Positions 46,530-54,432 of a DNA stretch of 64,000 bases are shown in pieces. The stretch spans positions 186,001 through 250,000 of the forward strand of contig NZ_PDOA01000004.1 of NCBI RefSeq assembly GCF_003116135.1, read 5' to 3'. The notes under the pieces were generated by a model, which was not told the DNA's origin, did not search any database, and saw nothing but the letters and a program-made list of their open reading frames with translations. This DNA is from Teichococcus aestuarii. Its GTDB lineage: Bacteria > Pseudomonadota > Alphaproteobacteria > Acetobacterales > Acetobacteraceae. Position 1 is the stretch's first letter, and the number at the start of each line of letters is the position of its first letter. A program made the position numbers and the translations under genes.

Positions 46530-46808
46530 ATGGGTTCCTTCAGCATCTGGCACTGGCTTGTCGTGCTGCTCGTGATCCTGCTGCTGTTCGGCGGCGGGAA
46601 GATCAGCGGCCTGATGGGCGACCTCGCGAAGGGCATCAAGTCCTTCAAGCAGAACATGAAGGAGGACGACGAGAAGGATGCGTCCATGGCGGCCGACGCG
46701 CCGCCCGCGCCGCCGGCCGGCAACATCTCCGGCCCGGCCAGCCCGGCCCAGGCGCGCAACACGAGCACGCAGCCGAACACCTCCACCTCTTCCCACCCCG
46801 CGGCCTGA
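46530..46808 (+). CDS. tatA: twin-arginine translocase subunit TatA
   Basis: 92-residue TatA/E protein. It has a single N-terminal membrane helix ([21 protein letters not shown]), the hinge [27 protein letters not shown], and a flexible Ala/Pro-rich polar tail, the normal TatA layout. TatA forms the pore that exports folded proteins bearing RR signals. The ATG at 46530 is favoured over an upstream TTG. It stands alone, with no tatB or tatC next to it. Several exported proteins in this window (UrtA, redoxin, superoxide dismutase, Bug receptor, PhnD) have RR-type signals. Confidence 0.93.
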   Translation: MGSFSIWHWLVVLLVILLLFGGGKISGLMGDLAKGIKSFKQNMKEDDEKDASMAADAPPAPPAGNISGPASPAQARNTSTQPNTSTSSHPAA

Positions 46809-46816
46809 CGCCGCCC

Positions 46817-46840
46817 GGGCCGGAGCCTCGCGCCCGGCCC
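46817..46840 (+). terminator. possible tatA terminator
   Basis: Seven-base arms GGGCCGG (46817-46823) and CCGGCCC (46834-46840) nine bases after the tatA stop. No T-run follows, so this is only a candidate. Confidence 0.4.
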
Positions 46841-47213
46841 GCGAAGCCGGGGTACGGGTCTCCGTGCCCCAGGGCTCTCCCCGCCGGAGAATCCGCGGGG
46901 GCGGGCGGTGCCCGGAGGCGGCAGAAGCCGCTGCCGGGTGCTGCGCCTGCCGGCCCCGTACCGTGCCGCACCGCGGCGCGATGACCTTTCCTGTCCTCCT
47001 TCCTTTCCGTCTCCGCCCGCTGGCCGGGCCAGTCCCGCCGCCAGCCGGGGTGGCGATGGGCGCGGCACCTCGTGTGGCCTTCAGCGCGGCGTTGAAAGCC
47101 GCGCGCCCGGCCCGTTAGCCTGGGCACGTGGCGTGCCGCCGGCGCGCCACCCAGGAAGCACGCGGCGGCCCCGGCAGAAGGGCCGGCCAGCGGCAGGCAA
47201 GGGGGGATGGCTC
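46841..47213. other. gene-free interval between tatA and the TRAP permease gene
   Basis: About 370 bp with no convincing gene on either strand. Frames open through it have uneven composition and no recognisable family. I see no tRNA, no SRP-type or other small-RNA signature, and no clear promoter. The last 20 bases hold the G-rich ribosome site of the TRAP gene. Confidence 0.55.
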
Positions 47214-49241
47214 TTGACGCATTCGGGCGCCGTGCAGGCGGCTGGCGGGGCGACGCCGGTCGATGATCTGGAATTCGCCAATTCGCGGCGCGCGCTGGCG
47301 GGGTGGCAGGGGCGGCTCTGGGCGGCGGCGGGCGCCGCCTTCATCGCCTGGCATCTCTGGGTGCTGCTGGTGGCGCCGGCCGACCCCACCGTCTCCCGCG
47401 CCGCGCATGTCTTCCTGGGCGCCGCGCTGGGCTTCGCGCTGTTCGCCCCCGGCCGGCGCGGCGGGCCGCGCATCCCCTGGTACGACTGGGCGCTGATGCT
47501 GCCCTGCCTGCTCATCGTCGCCCATTACGCGCTGGACGCGGACGGCATCGAGATGCGCTCCTTCATGGGGCCGAACTGGCAGGATCTCGCGGCGGCGGGG
47601 GTGGGCATCGTGCTGGTGCTGGAATTCACCCGCCGCACCGCCGGGCTGGTGATGCCGGCGATCGGGGTGGTGTTCCTGGCCTACTGCTTCATCGGGCCCT
47701 GGATGCCCGGGCCGCTCTACCACCGTGGGGTGGAGCTGGCGCCGGCGCTGATCGAGGTGTTCGGCAACAACGGCGTGCTGGGCACGGTGGTGCAGGTCTC
47801 GGCCACCTTCATCGCCATGTTCGTCACCTTCGCGGCCTTCCTCCAGGTCTCCAACGCCGGCGCCTATTTCAACGACCTGGCGCTGGCGGCGGTGGGCTGG
47901 GCGCGCGGCGGCCCGGCCAAGGTGACGGTGATCTCCGGCCTGCTGTTCGGCACCATCTCCGGCTCGGCGGTGGCCAATGTGGTGGCCTCGGGCATGTTCA
48001 CCATCCCGATGATGCGGCGCGTCGGCTACGACCGCGCCACGGCGGCGGCGGTGGAGGCCACCAGCTCCACGGGCGGGCAGATCACGCCGCCGGTGATGGG
48101 GGCGGGCGCCTTCATCATGGCCGAGGTGCTGGGCGTGCCCTACACCGAGATCGCGCTGGCCGGGCTGATCCCGGCGCTGCTGTTCTACGCCGCCAACTAC
48201 ATCCACTGCGACCTGAACGCCCGCAAGGCCGGCATCCGCGGCCTGCCGCGCGAGGAGCTGCCGCGCTGGCTGGGGCTGGCCCGCCGCGCCTACATGGCGG
48301 CGCCGCTGGTGCTGCTGATCTGGATGCTGGTGATCGGCTTCTCGCCCTTCCGCGCCGCCGCCTGGGGCATCGGCGCCACCATCGCCATCATGCTCGGCAC
48401 GGCGCTGGCGCACCGGCTGCTGCTGGGCGCGCCGCCGGAGGGCCCCAGCGCGGCGCCCGCGCGGCGGCAGGGGCCGGTGGCGGCCGTCATCGGCGCGGTG
48501 GCGGAGACGGCGGGGGCGATCTACGGCGCGCTCTCCGGCAGCGCGCGGGAGATGATGCAGCTCATCGCCGTCTGCGCCACGGCCGGCATCGTCGCCGGCG
48601 TCATCGGCCTGACCGGGGTGGGCGGGCGATTCGCCAGCCTGCTGCTGGAGATCGCCGGCGCCTCCGCCTTCCTGGCCATGCTGTTCGCCATGGGGGTGGC
48701 CATCATCCTCGGCATGGGGGTGCCCACCACCGCCGCCTACGCCATCGCCGCCGCCGTGGTGGCGCCGGGCCTCACCCGCATGGGGGTGGAGCCGCTGGTG
48801 GCGCACATGTTCGTCTTCTACTACGCCACCCTCTCGGCCATCACGCCGCCCGTGGCGCTGGCCAGTTTCGCCGCCGCCGGCATGGCGGGGGCCGACCTCT
48901 GGCGCACCAGCATGATCGCGGTGAAGCTGGGGCTGGCCACCTTCATCGTGCCGTTCCTGTTCTGGGTCTCGCCGGCGCTGCTGGCGCAGGGGCCGCTGCC
49001 GGGCATCCTGCTGGCGGTGGCCACGGCGCTGGCCGGGGTGTGGATGCTGGCCTGCGCCACCGAGGGCTGGATGCTGAACGGCCCGCTGCCCTGGCCGCTG
49101 CGGCTGGCGGCGGGGCTGCTCGGCCTCTCGCTGATGGTGCCGGAAGGCTACACGGACCTGCTCGGCCTGGCTGGCATGGCGGCGCTGGTGCTGTATCAGC
49201 GCCGCATCCATCCCGCCGCTCGAACGGAGCCCGCCGCATGA
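47214..49241 (+). CDS. TRAP transporter fused permease (4TM-12TM, TAXI type)
   Basis: 675-residue permease with the small (DctQ-like) and large (DctM-like) TRAP subunits fused. The DctM part has FAAFLQVSNAGAYFNDLALAAVGWARGGPAKVTVISGLLFGTISGSAVANVVASGMFTIPMM, STGGQITPPVMGAGAFIMAEVLG and the second-half repeat MGVPTTAAYAIAAAVVAPGL with LSAITPPVALASFAAAGMAGA. The likely start is TTG at 47214, as no ATG is in frame near a ribosome site. A GTG slightly downstream is possible. No TAXI receptor gene is adjacent. Its stop overlaps mtnB by four bases, linking it to methionine salvage. Confidence 0.9.
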   Translation: MTHSGAVQAAGGATPVDDLEFANSRRALAGWQGRLWAAAGAAFIAWHLWVLLVAPADPTVSRAAHVFLGAALGFALFAPGRRGGPRIPWYDWALMLPCLLIVAHYALDADGIEMRSFMGPNWQDLAAAGVGIVLVLEFTRRTAGLVMPAIGVVFLAYCFIGPWMPGPLYHRGVELAPALIEVFGNNGVLGTVVQVSATFIAMFVTFAAFLQVSNAGAYFNDLALAAVGWARGGPAKVTVISGLLFGTISGSAVANVVASGMFTIPMMRRVGYDRATAAAVEATSSTGGQITPPVMGAGAFIMAEVLGVPYTEIALAGLIPALLFYAANYIHCDLNARKAGIRGLPREELPRWLGLARRAYMAAPLVLLIWMLVIGFSPFRAAAWGIGATIAIMLGTALAHRLLLGAPPEGPSAAPARRQGPVAAVIGAVAETAGAIYGALSGSAREMMQLIAVCATAGIVAGVIGLTGVGGRFASLLLEIAGASAFLAMLFAMGVAIILGMGVPTTAAYAIAAAVVAPGLTRMGVEPLVAHMFVFYYATLSAITPPVALASFAAAGMAGADLWRTSMIAVKLGLATFIVPFLFWVSPALLAQGPLPGILLAVATALAGVWMLACATEGWMLNGPLPWPLRLAAGLLGLSLMVPEGYTDLLGLAGMAALVLYQRRIHPAARTEPAA

Positions 49242-49861
49242 GCCTGCCTGCCCCCATCCCCGATGCCGCCATCCAGGCCATCATCGGCGCCGGGCGCCGC
49301 ATGGACCGCTTCCACTGGGTGCCCGCCACGGCCGGCAATTTCTCGGTGCGGCTGCCGGGCGGCCGCGTCGCCGTCACCCGCTCCGGCCGGCACAAGGGCT
49401 TCCTCGACACCGATTCGGTGATGGCGGTGGACCTGGAGGGCCGGCCGGAGGAGGCGGGGGCGCGCCCCTCCGCCGAGACGCTGCTGCATTGCGGCATCTA
49501 CCGCCGCTTCCCCGAGGCGGGGGCGGTGCTGCACGGCCATTCCGTGCCCAACACCGTGCTCTCCCGCCTGGTGGGGGAGGAGATCGCCCTCTCGGGCTAC
49601 GAGCTGCTGAAGGCCTTTCCCGGCCTGCCCACCCACGACGCGACCGTGGCGGTGCCGGTGTTCGACAACGACCAGGACATTGCCCGCCTGCAGGCGGCGG
49701 TCGATTCCCGCTGGCAGGGCATGTCTGTCATCCCGCCGGGCTATTTGATCCGCGGCCACGGGGTCTATGTATGGGCGCGGGACATGGATGCGGCGCTGGC
49801 CCGGCTGGAGGCGCTCGAATTCATGCTGGAATGCGAATTGCAGGAGCGGAGGAGCCGATGA
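49238..49861 (+). CDS. mtnB: methylthioribulose-1-phosphate dehydratase
   Basis: 207-residue class II aldolase-fold enzyme that dehydrates 5-methylthioribulose 1-phosphate in the methionine salvage pathway. Motifs are WVPATAGNFSVRL, VTRSGRHKGFLD, the zinc histidines HGHSVPNTVLSR, SGYELLKAFPGLPTHDATVAVPVFDNDQDI and GYLIRGHGVYVWARDM. The length is normal. It overlaps both the TRAP permease gene upstream and mtnD downstream by four bases. Confidence 0.95.
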   Translation: MSLPAPIPDAAIQAIIGAGRRMDRFHWVPATAGNFSVRLPGGRVAVTRSGRHKGFLDTDSVMAVDLEGRPEEAGARPSAETLLHCGIYRRFPEAGAVLHGHSVPNTVLSRLVGEEIALSGYELLKAFPGLPTHDATVAVPVFDNDQDIARLQAAVDSRWQGMSVIPPGYLIRGHGVYVWARDMDAALARLEALEFMLECELQERRSR

Positions 49862-50397
49862 GCCTTCTCACCATCAAGGACGCCGCCACAGGCGTGGAAC
49901 TGACGCGGACGGGCGACGCGGCGGAGATCGCCCGCGCCCTGGCGCCGATCGGCGTGCGCTTCGAGCGCTGGCAGGTGGCCGAACTGCCCGAGGGTGCTTC
50001 GGCCGAGGCCGTGCTGGAGGCCTATCGCCCGCAGCTCGACGCCTTCATGGCTGGCAGCAGCGCCGGCACGGCGGATGTGATCAAGCTGGACGGCAGCCAC
50101 CCGCAGAAGGATGCGCTGCGCGCCAAGTTCCTCTCCGAGCACACCCACACCGAGGACGAGATCCGCTTCTTCCACGAGGGCGGCGGCAACTTCATCATGC
50201 ATGTGGACGGCAAGGTGTACGACGCGCACTGCACGCGCGGCGACCTGATCAGCGTGCCGGCCAACACCCAGCACTGGTTCGACGCCGGCGTCGAGCCGAA
50301 GGTGACGGCGCTGCGCGTCTTCACCGACACCACGGGCTGGACGCCGCACTACACCGGCACCGACATCTCCGAGCGCTTCCCGGCGGTGACCGGATGA
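49858..50397 (+). CDS. mtnD: acireductone dioxygenase
   Basis: 179-residue cupin enzyme that oxidises acireductone to the methionine precursor 2-oxo-4-methylthiobutanoate (iron form) or to a CO-producing off-pathway product (nickel form). The metal site is HTHTEDEIRFFHEG plus HWFDAG, with FIMHVDGKVYDAHCTRGDLISVPANTQ between. It is coupled by ATGA overlaps to mtnB and mtnC, which supply the earlier steps. Confidence 0.96.
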   Translation: MSLLTIKDAATGVELTRTGDAAEIARALAPIGVRFERWQVAELPEGASAEAVLEAYRPQLDAFMAGSSAGTADVIKLDGSHPQKDALRAKFLSEHTHTEDEIRFFHEGGGNFIMHVDGKVYDAHCTRGDLISVPANTQHWFDAGVEPKVTALRVFTDTTGWTPHYTGTDISERFPAVTG

Positions 50398-51125
50398 GCG
50401 GTGCGGGCGTGAGCGCCGCGCCGCTCGGCGTGGTGCTGACCGATATCGAGGGCACCACCAGCGCCATCGCCTTCGTGAAGGAGACGCTGTTCCCCTTCGC
50501 GGAGCGGGCGCTGGACGGCTTCCTCGACGCGCATGGCGAGGAGGCGGCGGTGGCCGCCTGCCTGCGCGAGGCGGAGCGCGCCGCCAGGCCGGGCGAGGAT
50601 GTCCGCGCCGCGCTGCGCCGCTGGATGGCCGAGGACGCCAAGATCGGCCCGCTGAAGACGCTGCAGGGGCTGATCTGGCGCCAGGGCTTCGTCAGCGGCG
50701 AGATCGAGGGGCATCTCTGGCCGGACGTCGCGCCCTGCCTGCGGGCCTGGGCGCGCGCCGGGCTGTTCCTGGCGGTGTATTCCTCCGGCTCGGTGGCGGC
50801 GCAGAAGCTGCTGTTCGGCCACTCCAGCGCTGGCGACCTGGTGCCGCTGTTCGGCGGCTTCTTCGACACGGCGGTGGGAGCCAAGCGCGAGGCGGCCAGC
50901 TACGCCGCCATCGCCCAGGCCCTGCACCGCCCGCCGGAGGAGATCCTGTTCCTCTCCGACGTGGCGGAGGAGCTCGACGCCGCGGCCCATGCGGGGCTGC
51001 GCGTCTGCCAGCTGGTGCGGGCGCAGGACGGCACGGTGGCCAGCGGGCGGCACCCCTGGGCCGAGGATTTCCCTGGCGTCGCCGCGGCTTTCGGCCTACC
51101 GGTGCCGCGCCTCTCCGCCGCCTGA
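50394..51125 (+). CDS. mtnC: acireductone synthase (enolase-phosphatase E1)
   Basis: 243-residue HAD-superfamily enzyme that enolises and dephosphorylates the diketo intermediate to acireductone. The nucleophile motif is VLTDIEGTTSAIAFVKETLFPFA, motif II YSSGSVAAQKLLF, motif III K in GAKREAASY, and motif IV FLSDVAEELDAAAHAGL. It needs Mg2+. It overlaps mtnD by four bases and is followed 49 bp later by the CorA magnesium transporter gene. mtnA and the MTR kinase or MTA phosphorylase genes are not in the window. Confidence 0.95.
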   Translation: MSGAGVSAAPLGVVLTDIEGTTSAIAFVKETLFPFAERALDGFLDAHGEEAAVAACLREAERAARPGEDVRAALRRWMAEDAKIGPLKTLQGLIWRQGFVSGEIEGHLWPDVAPCLRAWARAGLFLAVYSSGSVAAQKLLFGHSSAGDLVPLFGGFFDTAVGAKREAASYAAIAQALHRPPEEILFLSDVAEELDAAAHAGLRVCQLVRAQDGTVASGRHPWAEDFPGVAAAFGLPVPRLSAA

Positions 51126-51174
51126 GGGGCCACCTCCTCCTTTCCGCCAACGCATCGCCGGGAGTTCGCACGGC

Positions 51175-52164
51175 ATGATGACCACCTACACCGTGCGCGA
51201 GGGCCGGACCCTGCGCCATGAGGGCATCCCGGCGCCCGAGGCGTTGCGCGAGGCGGTCTGGATCGACCTGCTCAACCCCAGCCCGGAGGAGGAGAAGGCG
51301 GTCCAGGCGGCGCTGTGCCTGGAGATCCCGACGCGGGAGGAGATGCAGGAGATCGAGAGCTCCTCCCGCCTCTACAAGGAGGACGAGGCGCTCTTCCTCA
51401 CCGCCAACTTCCTCTACGGGGTGGATGAGGGGGAGTACGGCTCCACCGCCATCACCTTCGTGCTGGCCGAGCACAACCTCGTCACGGTGCGCTACGCCAC
51501 GCCCAAGGCCTTCGCGGTGTTCGCCGCCCGCGTGCTGCGCGCCCCGGCCCAGCTCGCCAGCCCCGACGGCGTGATGCTGGCCCAGTTCGAGGCGGTGGTG
51601 GACCGGCTGGCCGACGTGCTGGAGCGCATCGGCGCCGACATGGACCGCGCCAGCAAATCCGCCTTCCGCAACGCCCGCAGCACCCACAAGGTGAAGGTGA
51701 AGGCGCGCGACGCCGACCTGAAGGACGTGCTGATCGCCCTCGGCCAGGTGGGGGAGGTGACCAGCCGCGCCAACGAGACGCTGCTCGGCCTGTCGCGCAT
51801 CCTCACCTTCGTCGGCGCCGAGAAGTCCTTCGCCGTGCGCAAGGAGAACAAGCCCAGCATCAAGACGCTGATGCGCGACGTGCGCTCGCTGGTGGAGCAC
51901 GCGGCCTTCCTCAACAACAAGGCCAACTTCCTGCTCGACGCGGTGCTGGGCATCATCAACATCGACCAGAACGGCATCATCAAGACCTTCACCGTGGCCA
52001 GCGTGGCGCTGATGCCGCCTACCCTGGTGGCCAGCATCTACGGCATGAACTTCGCCGCCATGCCCGAGCTGCAATGGCGCTTCGGCTACCCGGCGGCGTT
52101 GCTGGTGATGGTGGTGAGCGGCCTGCTGCCGGTGCTGTACTTCAAGCGCAAGGGCTGGCTGTAG
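51175..52164 (+). CDS. corA: CorA-family magnesium/cobalt transporter
   Basis: 329-residue CorA protein: a cytoplasmic N-terminal domain with long helices (REEMQEIESSSRLYKEDEALFLTANFL, RASKSAFRNARSTHKVKVKARDADLKDVL) and two C-terminal membrane helices, with the pore signature GMN in ASIYGMNFAAMPEL and a basic end KRKGWL. It forms a pentameric Mg2+/Co2+ channel. Two adjacent ATGs (51175, 51178) are possible starts. The transcript probably ends at the terminator 40 bp downstream. Confidence 0.95.
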   Translation: MMTTYTVREGRTLRHEGIPAPEALREAVWIDLLNPSPEEEKAVQAALCLEIPTREEMQEIESSSRLYKEDEALFLTANFLYGVDEGEYGSTAITFVLAEHNLVTVRYATPKAFAVFAARVLRAPAQLASPDGVMLAQFEAVVDRLADVLERIGADMDRASKSAFRNARSTHKVKVKARDADLKDVLIALGQVGEVTSRANETLLGLSRILTFVGAEKSFAVRKENKPSIKTLMRDVRSLVEHAAFLNNKANFLLDAVLGIINIDQNGIIKTFTVASVALMPPTLVASIYGMNFAAMPELQWRFGYPAALLVMVVSGLLPVLYFKRKGWL

Positions 52165-52204
52165 CCGCCCGCGCCGGAAACTGTGAACGCATGGGGAATC
52201 CCGG

Positions 52205-52230
52205 CCGGGAGAATTCAATCTCCCGGTTTT
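52205..52230 (+). terminator. corA terminator
   Basis: Eight-base arms CCGGGAGA (52205-52212) and TCTCCCGG (52219-52226), loop ATTCAA, followed directly by TTTT. It is a good intrinsic terminator 41 bp after the corA stop. The AT-richer stretch after it (about 52262-52310) probably holds the promoter of the next gene. Confidence 0.8.
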
Positions 52231-52376
52231 CCCGGCTTTTCGCCCCGCCGGCATGTCCGGCAGGTAAACTTGCTGTAATGCTCGGATTTTGCTCGCGTTT
52301 TCTTGCCCGGGGCACGGCTTGCCGCGGCCACGGCCGCGCTGCTTGAACAGGCACCGGCAGGGAGAGGCGCTTCACC

Positions 52377-54356
52377 TTGAGCATGGCAATCAACAGGCTG
52401 AGCGGCGGCAGGATCATCGCCGGCGGCCCCGGCGACGACACCTACACGATCTCCGACCCGGCGGACCAGGTGGACGAGGCGCCGGATGGCGGCATCGACA
52501 CCATCCAGACCTGGCTCTCCAGCTACACCCTGCCGGAGAATGTCGAGAATCTGACGCTCACCGGCACCGCCTGGTCCTCCGGCACCGGCAACGCGCTGGA
52601 CAACGTCATCACCGGCAACGCCCAGCCCAACATCCTCGATGGCGGCGCGGGCGACGACATCCTGATCGGCAATGGCAGCCCGCACGAGGCCGGCCATGTA
52701 GTCCCGCGCGGCGACACCTTCATCATCCGCGCGGGCCAGGGCAGCGACACCATCCTGGGCTTCCAGCCCGGCGATGATGGCGGCGACCTGATCAGCCTGC
52801 CGGGCTTCGACTACCGCAGCCTCGCCGGCCTGCTGGCGACGGCCACCGAGGCCGATGGCGCCGTGGTCTTCCGTCTCTCGGAGACGCAGACGCTCACCGT
52901 GCGCGGCAAGACCGCGCTGCGCGCCGGCGACTTCACCGCGCGCGACTTCGACCTGACCGCCAGCCTCACCGAGGCGCCGCGCCTAGAGACGGATGCGGAG
53001 GGCCGCACCGTGGCGGTGCTGACCGGCCGCGCCGAGATCTACGCGCCGGCGCCCGACGAGCAGTACACCCTCGTCTACATCAAGGACGCCGCGGGCACGA
53101 AGCTGGGCGAGGCGCTGACGGATGCGAACGGCGTCTGGCACTTCACCACCGGACCGCTGGCCGAGGGCACCTACGGCTTCACCGCCACGACCGTCGAGGC
53201 GAAGCGCAGCCCCGATGACGGGCTGATGCACTTCTTCGAGGTCTCCACCTCCGAGGCCACCACCGTGACGGTGACGGCAGAGCCGCCCGTTGAGCCGCCG
53301 GCGGACCCGGTGCCGCCGGCGGCGCCGACGCTGATGCTGGACGCGGCGAGCGACACGGGGGTCGCGGGCAACGGCATCACCGCCGACACCACGCCCACCA
53401 TCCGCGGCACCGCGGAGGCGGGCAGCCTCGTCACCCTCTACGACACGGATGGCGAGACGGTGCTCGGCACCGCCACCGCCACCGATGGCAACTGGAGCAT
53501 CACCACCCCGGCCCTGGCCGGCGGCGGGCACAATGTGTCGGCGGTGGCGACCAGCGCCGCGGGGCTGGCCTCCGACCCCTCCGCCACGCTCACCCTGGTG
53601 GTCAACCTGCCGCGGGACGCGGCCGACTTCCCCATCCCCGGCTTCGACCGCGAATTCTACCTGGCGCAGAACCAGGACGTCGCCGCCTCCGGCATGGACG
53701 CGCTGGCGCATTACCAGCAATTCGGCTGGCACGAGCAGCGCGACCCCAGCGCCCTGTTCGACGTCACCTACTACCTGAACCAGAACCCCGACGTGGCCGC
53801 GGCCGGCATCGACCCGCTGCAGCACTACATGCAGTCCGGCTGGATGGAGGGGCGCGACCCGTCGCTCTCCTTCTCCACCGCCTTCTACCTGGCGCAGAAC
53901 CCGGAGGCCGCCGGCGGCAACCCGCTGCAGCACTACCTGGCCACCGGCCAGGTGCAGGACCTGGCCACCGCCGGCGCCACCCCGCACGCCACGGCGCCGC
54001 GGGGGCCGCTGATGGACGACGCCTTCTACTTCGCGCACAACCCGGACGTGGCGGCGGCGGGGATGGACCCGCAGGCGCATTTCGACCAGTTCGGCTGGCG
54101 CGAGGGGCGGGACCCGAATGCGTGGTTCGACCTGGACTACTACCTCGCCAACAACCAGGACGTGGCGGCCGCCGGCATCAACCCGGTGGAGCATTACCTG
54201 CAGTTCGGCTGGGCGGAGCACCGCGCCCCCAGCGCCGCCTTCTCGGGCGATGCCTATCTGGCGGCCAACCCGGATGTCGCCGCGGCCGGCATGAACCCGC
54301 TGGAGCACTACCTCCACTTCGGCATCGCCGAGCAGCGCGACCTCGGCCTCGGCTGA
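52377..54356 (+). CDS. RTX/Ig-like protein with six 38-residue C-terminal repeats
   Basis: 659-residue protein in three parts. Residues 1-200 hold RTX-type calcium-binding segments (GGPGDDTYTIS, GTGNALDNVITGNAQPNILDGGAGDDILIGNG and GQGSDTILGF). Residues 200-415 contain Ig-like modules (EAGSLVTLYDTDGETVLGTATATDGNWSITT). Residues 423-659 are six copies of a 38-residue repeat with core FYLAQNPDVAAAG, HYLQFGW and EGRDPS; copy 3 lacks two residues and carries an insert. No N-terminal signal is visible, as expected for type I secretion, but the C-terminus is a repeat unit rather than a classical RTX secretion tail. The start is TTG at 52377 (GGAGAG ten bases upstream) or ATG at 52383. Confidence 0.85.
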   Translation: MSMAINRLSGGRIIAGGPGDDTYTISDPADQVDEAPDGGIDTIQTWLSSYTLPENVENLTLTGTAWSSGTGNALDNVITGNAQPNILDGGAGDDILIGNGSPHEAGHVVPRGDTFIIRAGQGSDTILGFQPGDDGGDLISLPGFDYRSLAGLLATATEADGAVVFRLSETQTLTVRGKTALRAGDFTARDFDLTASLTEAPRLETDAEGRTVAVLTGRAEIYAPAPDEQYTLVYIKDAAGTKLGEALTDANGVWHFTTGPLAEGTYGFTATTVEAKRSPDDGLMHFFEVSTSEATTVTVTAEPPVEPPADPVPPAAPTLMLDAASDTGVAGNGITADTTPTIRGTAEAGSLVTLYDTDGETVLGTATATDGNWSITTPALAGGGHNVSAVATSAAGLASDPSATLTLVVNLPRDAADFPIPGFDREFYLAQNQDVAASGMDALAHYQQFGWHEQRDPSALFDVTYYLNQNPDVAAAGIDPLQHYMQSGWMEGRDPSLSFSTAFYLAQNPEAAGGNPLQHYLATGQVQDLATAGATPHATAPRGPLMDDAFYFAHNPDVAAAGMDPQAHFDQFGWREGRDPNAWFDLDYYLANNQDVAAAGINPVEHYLQFGWAEHRAPSAAFSGDAYLAANPDVAAAGMNPLEHYLHFGIAEQRDLGLG

Positions 54357-54370
54357 GGCGCGGCGCCCGC

Positions 54371-54410
54371 GGCACGGCCTGTCATCGCCCCGCGCTTGAC
54401 AGGCCGTGCC
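54371..54410 (+). terminator. terminator after the RTX-repeat gene
   Basis: Perfect 13-base arms GGCACGGCCTGTC (54371-54383) and GACAGGCCGTGCC (54398-54410) with a 14-base loop, starting 15 bp after the stop and followed by TTCGGGTTCT. Confidence 0.75.
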
Positions 54411-54432
54411 TTCGGGTTCTGCCTGCCGCCCC

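Noticed and set aside
46908-47213. Upstream extension of the TRAP permease frame by about 100 codons
   Set aside because: The extension is Arg/Pro-rich and not membrane-like. The TTG at 47214 has a G-rich ribosome site and gives a normal N-terminus.
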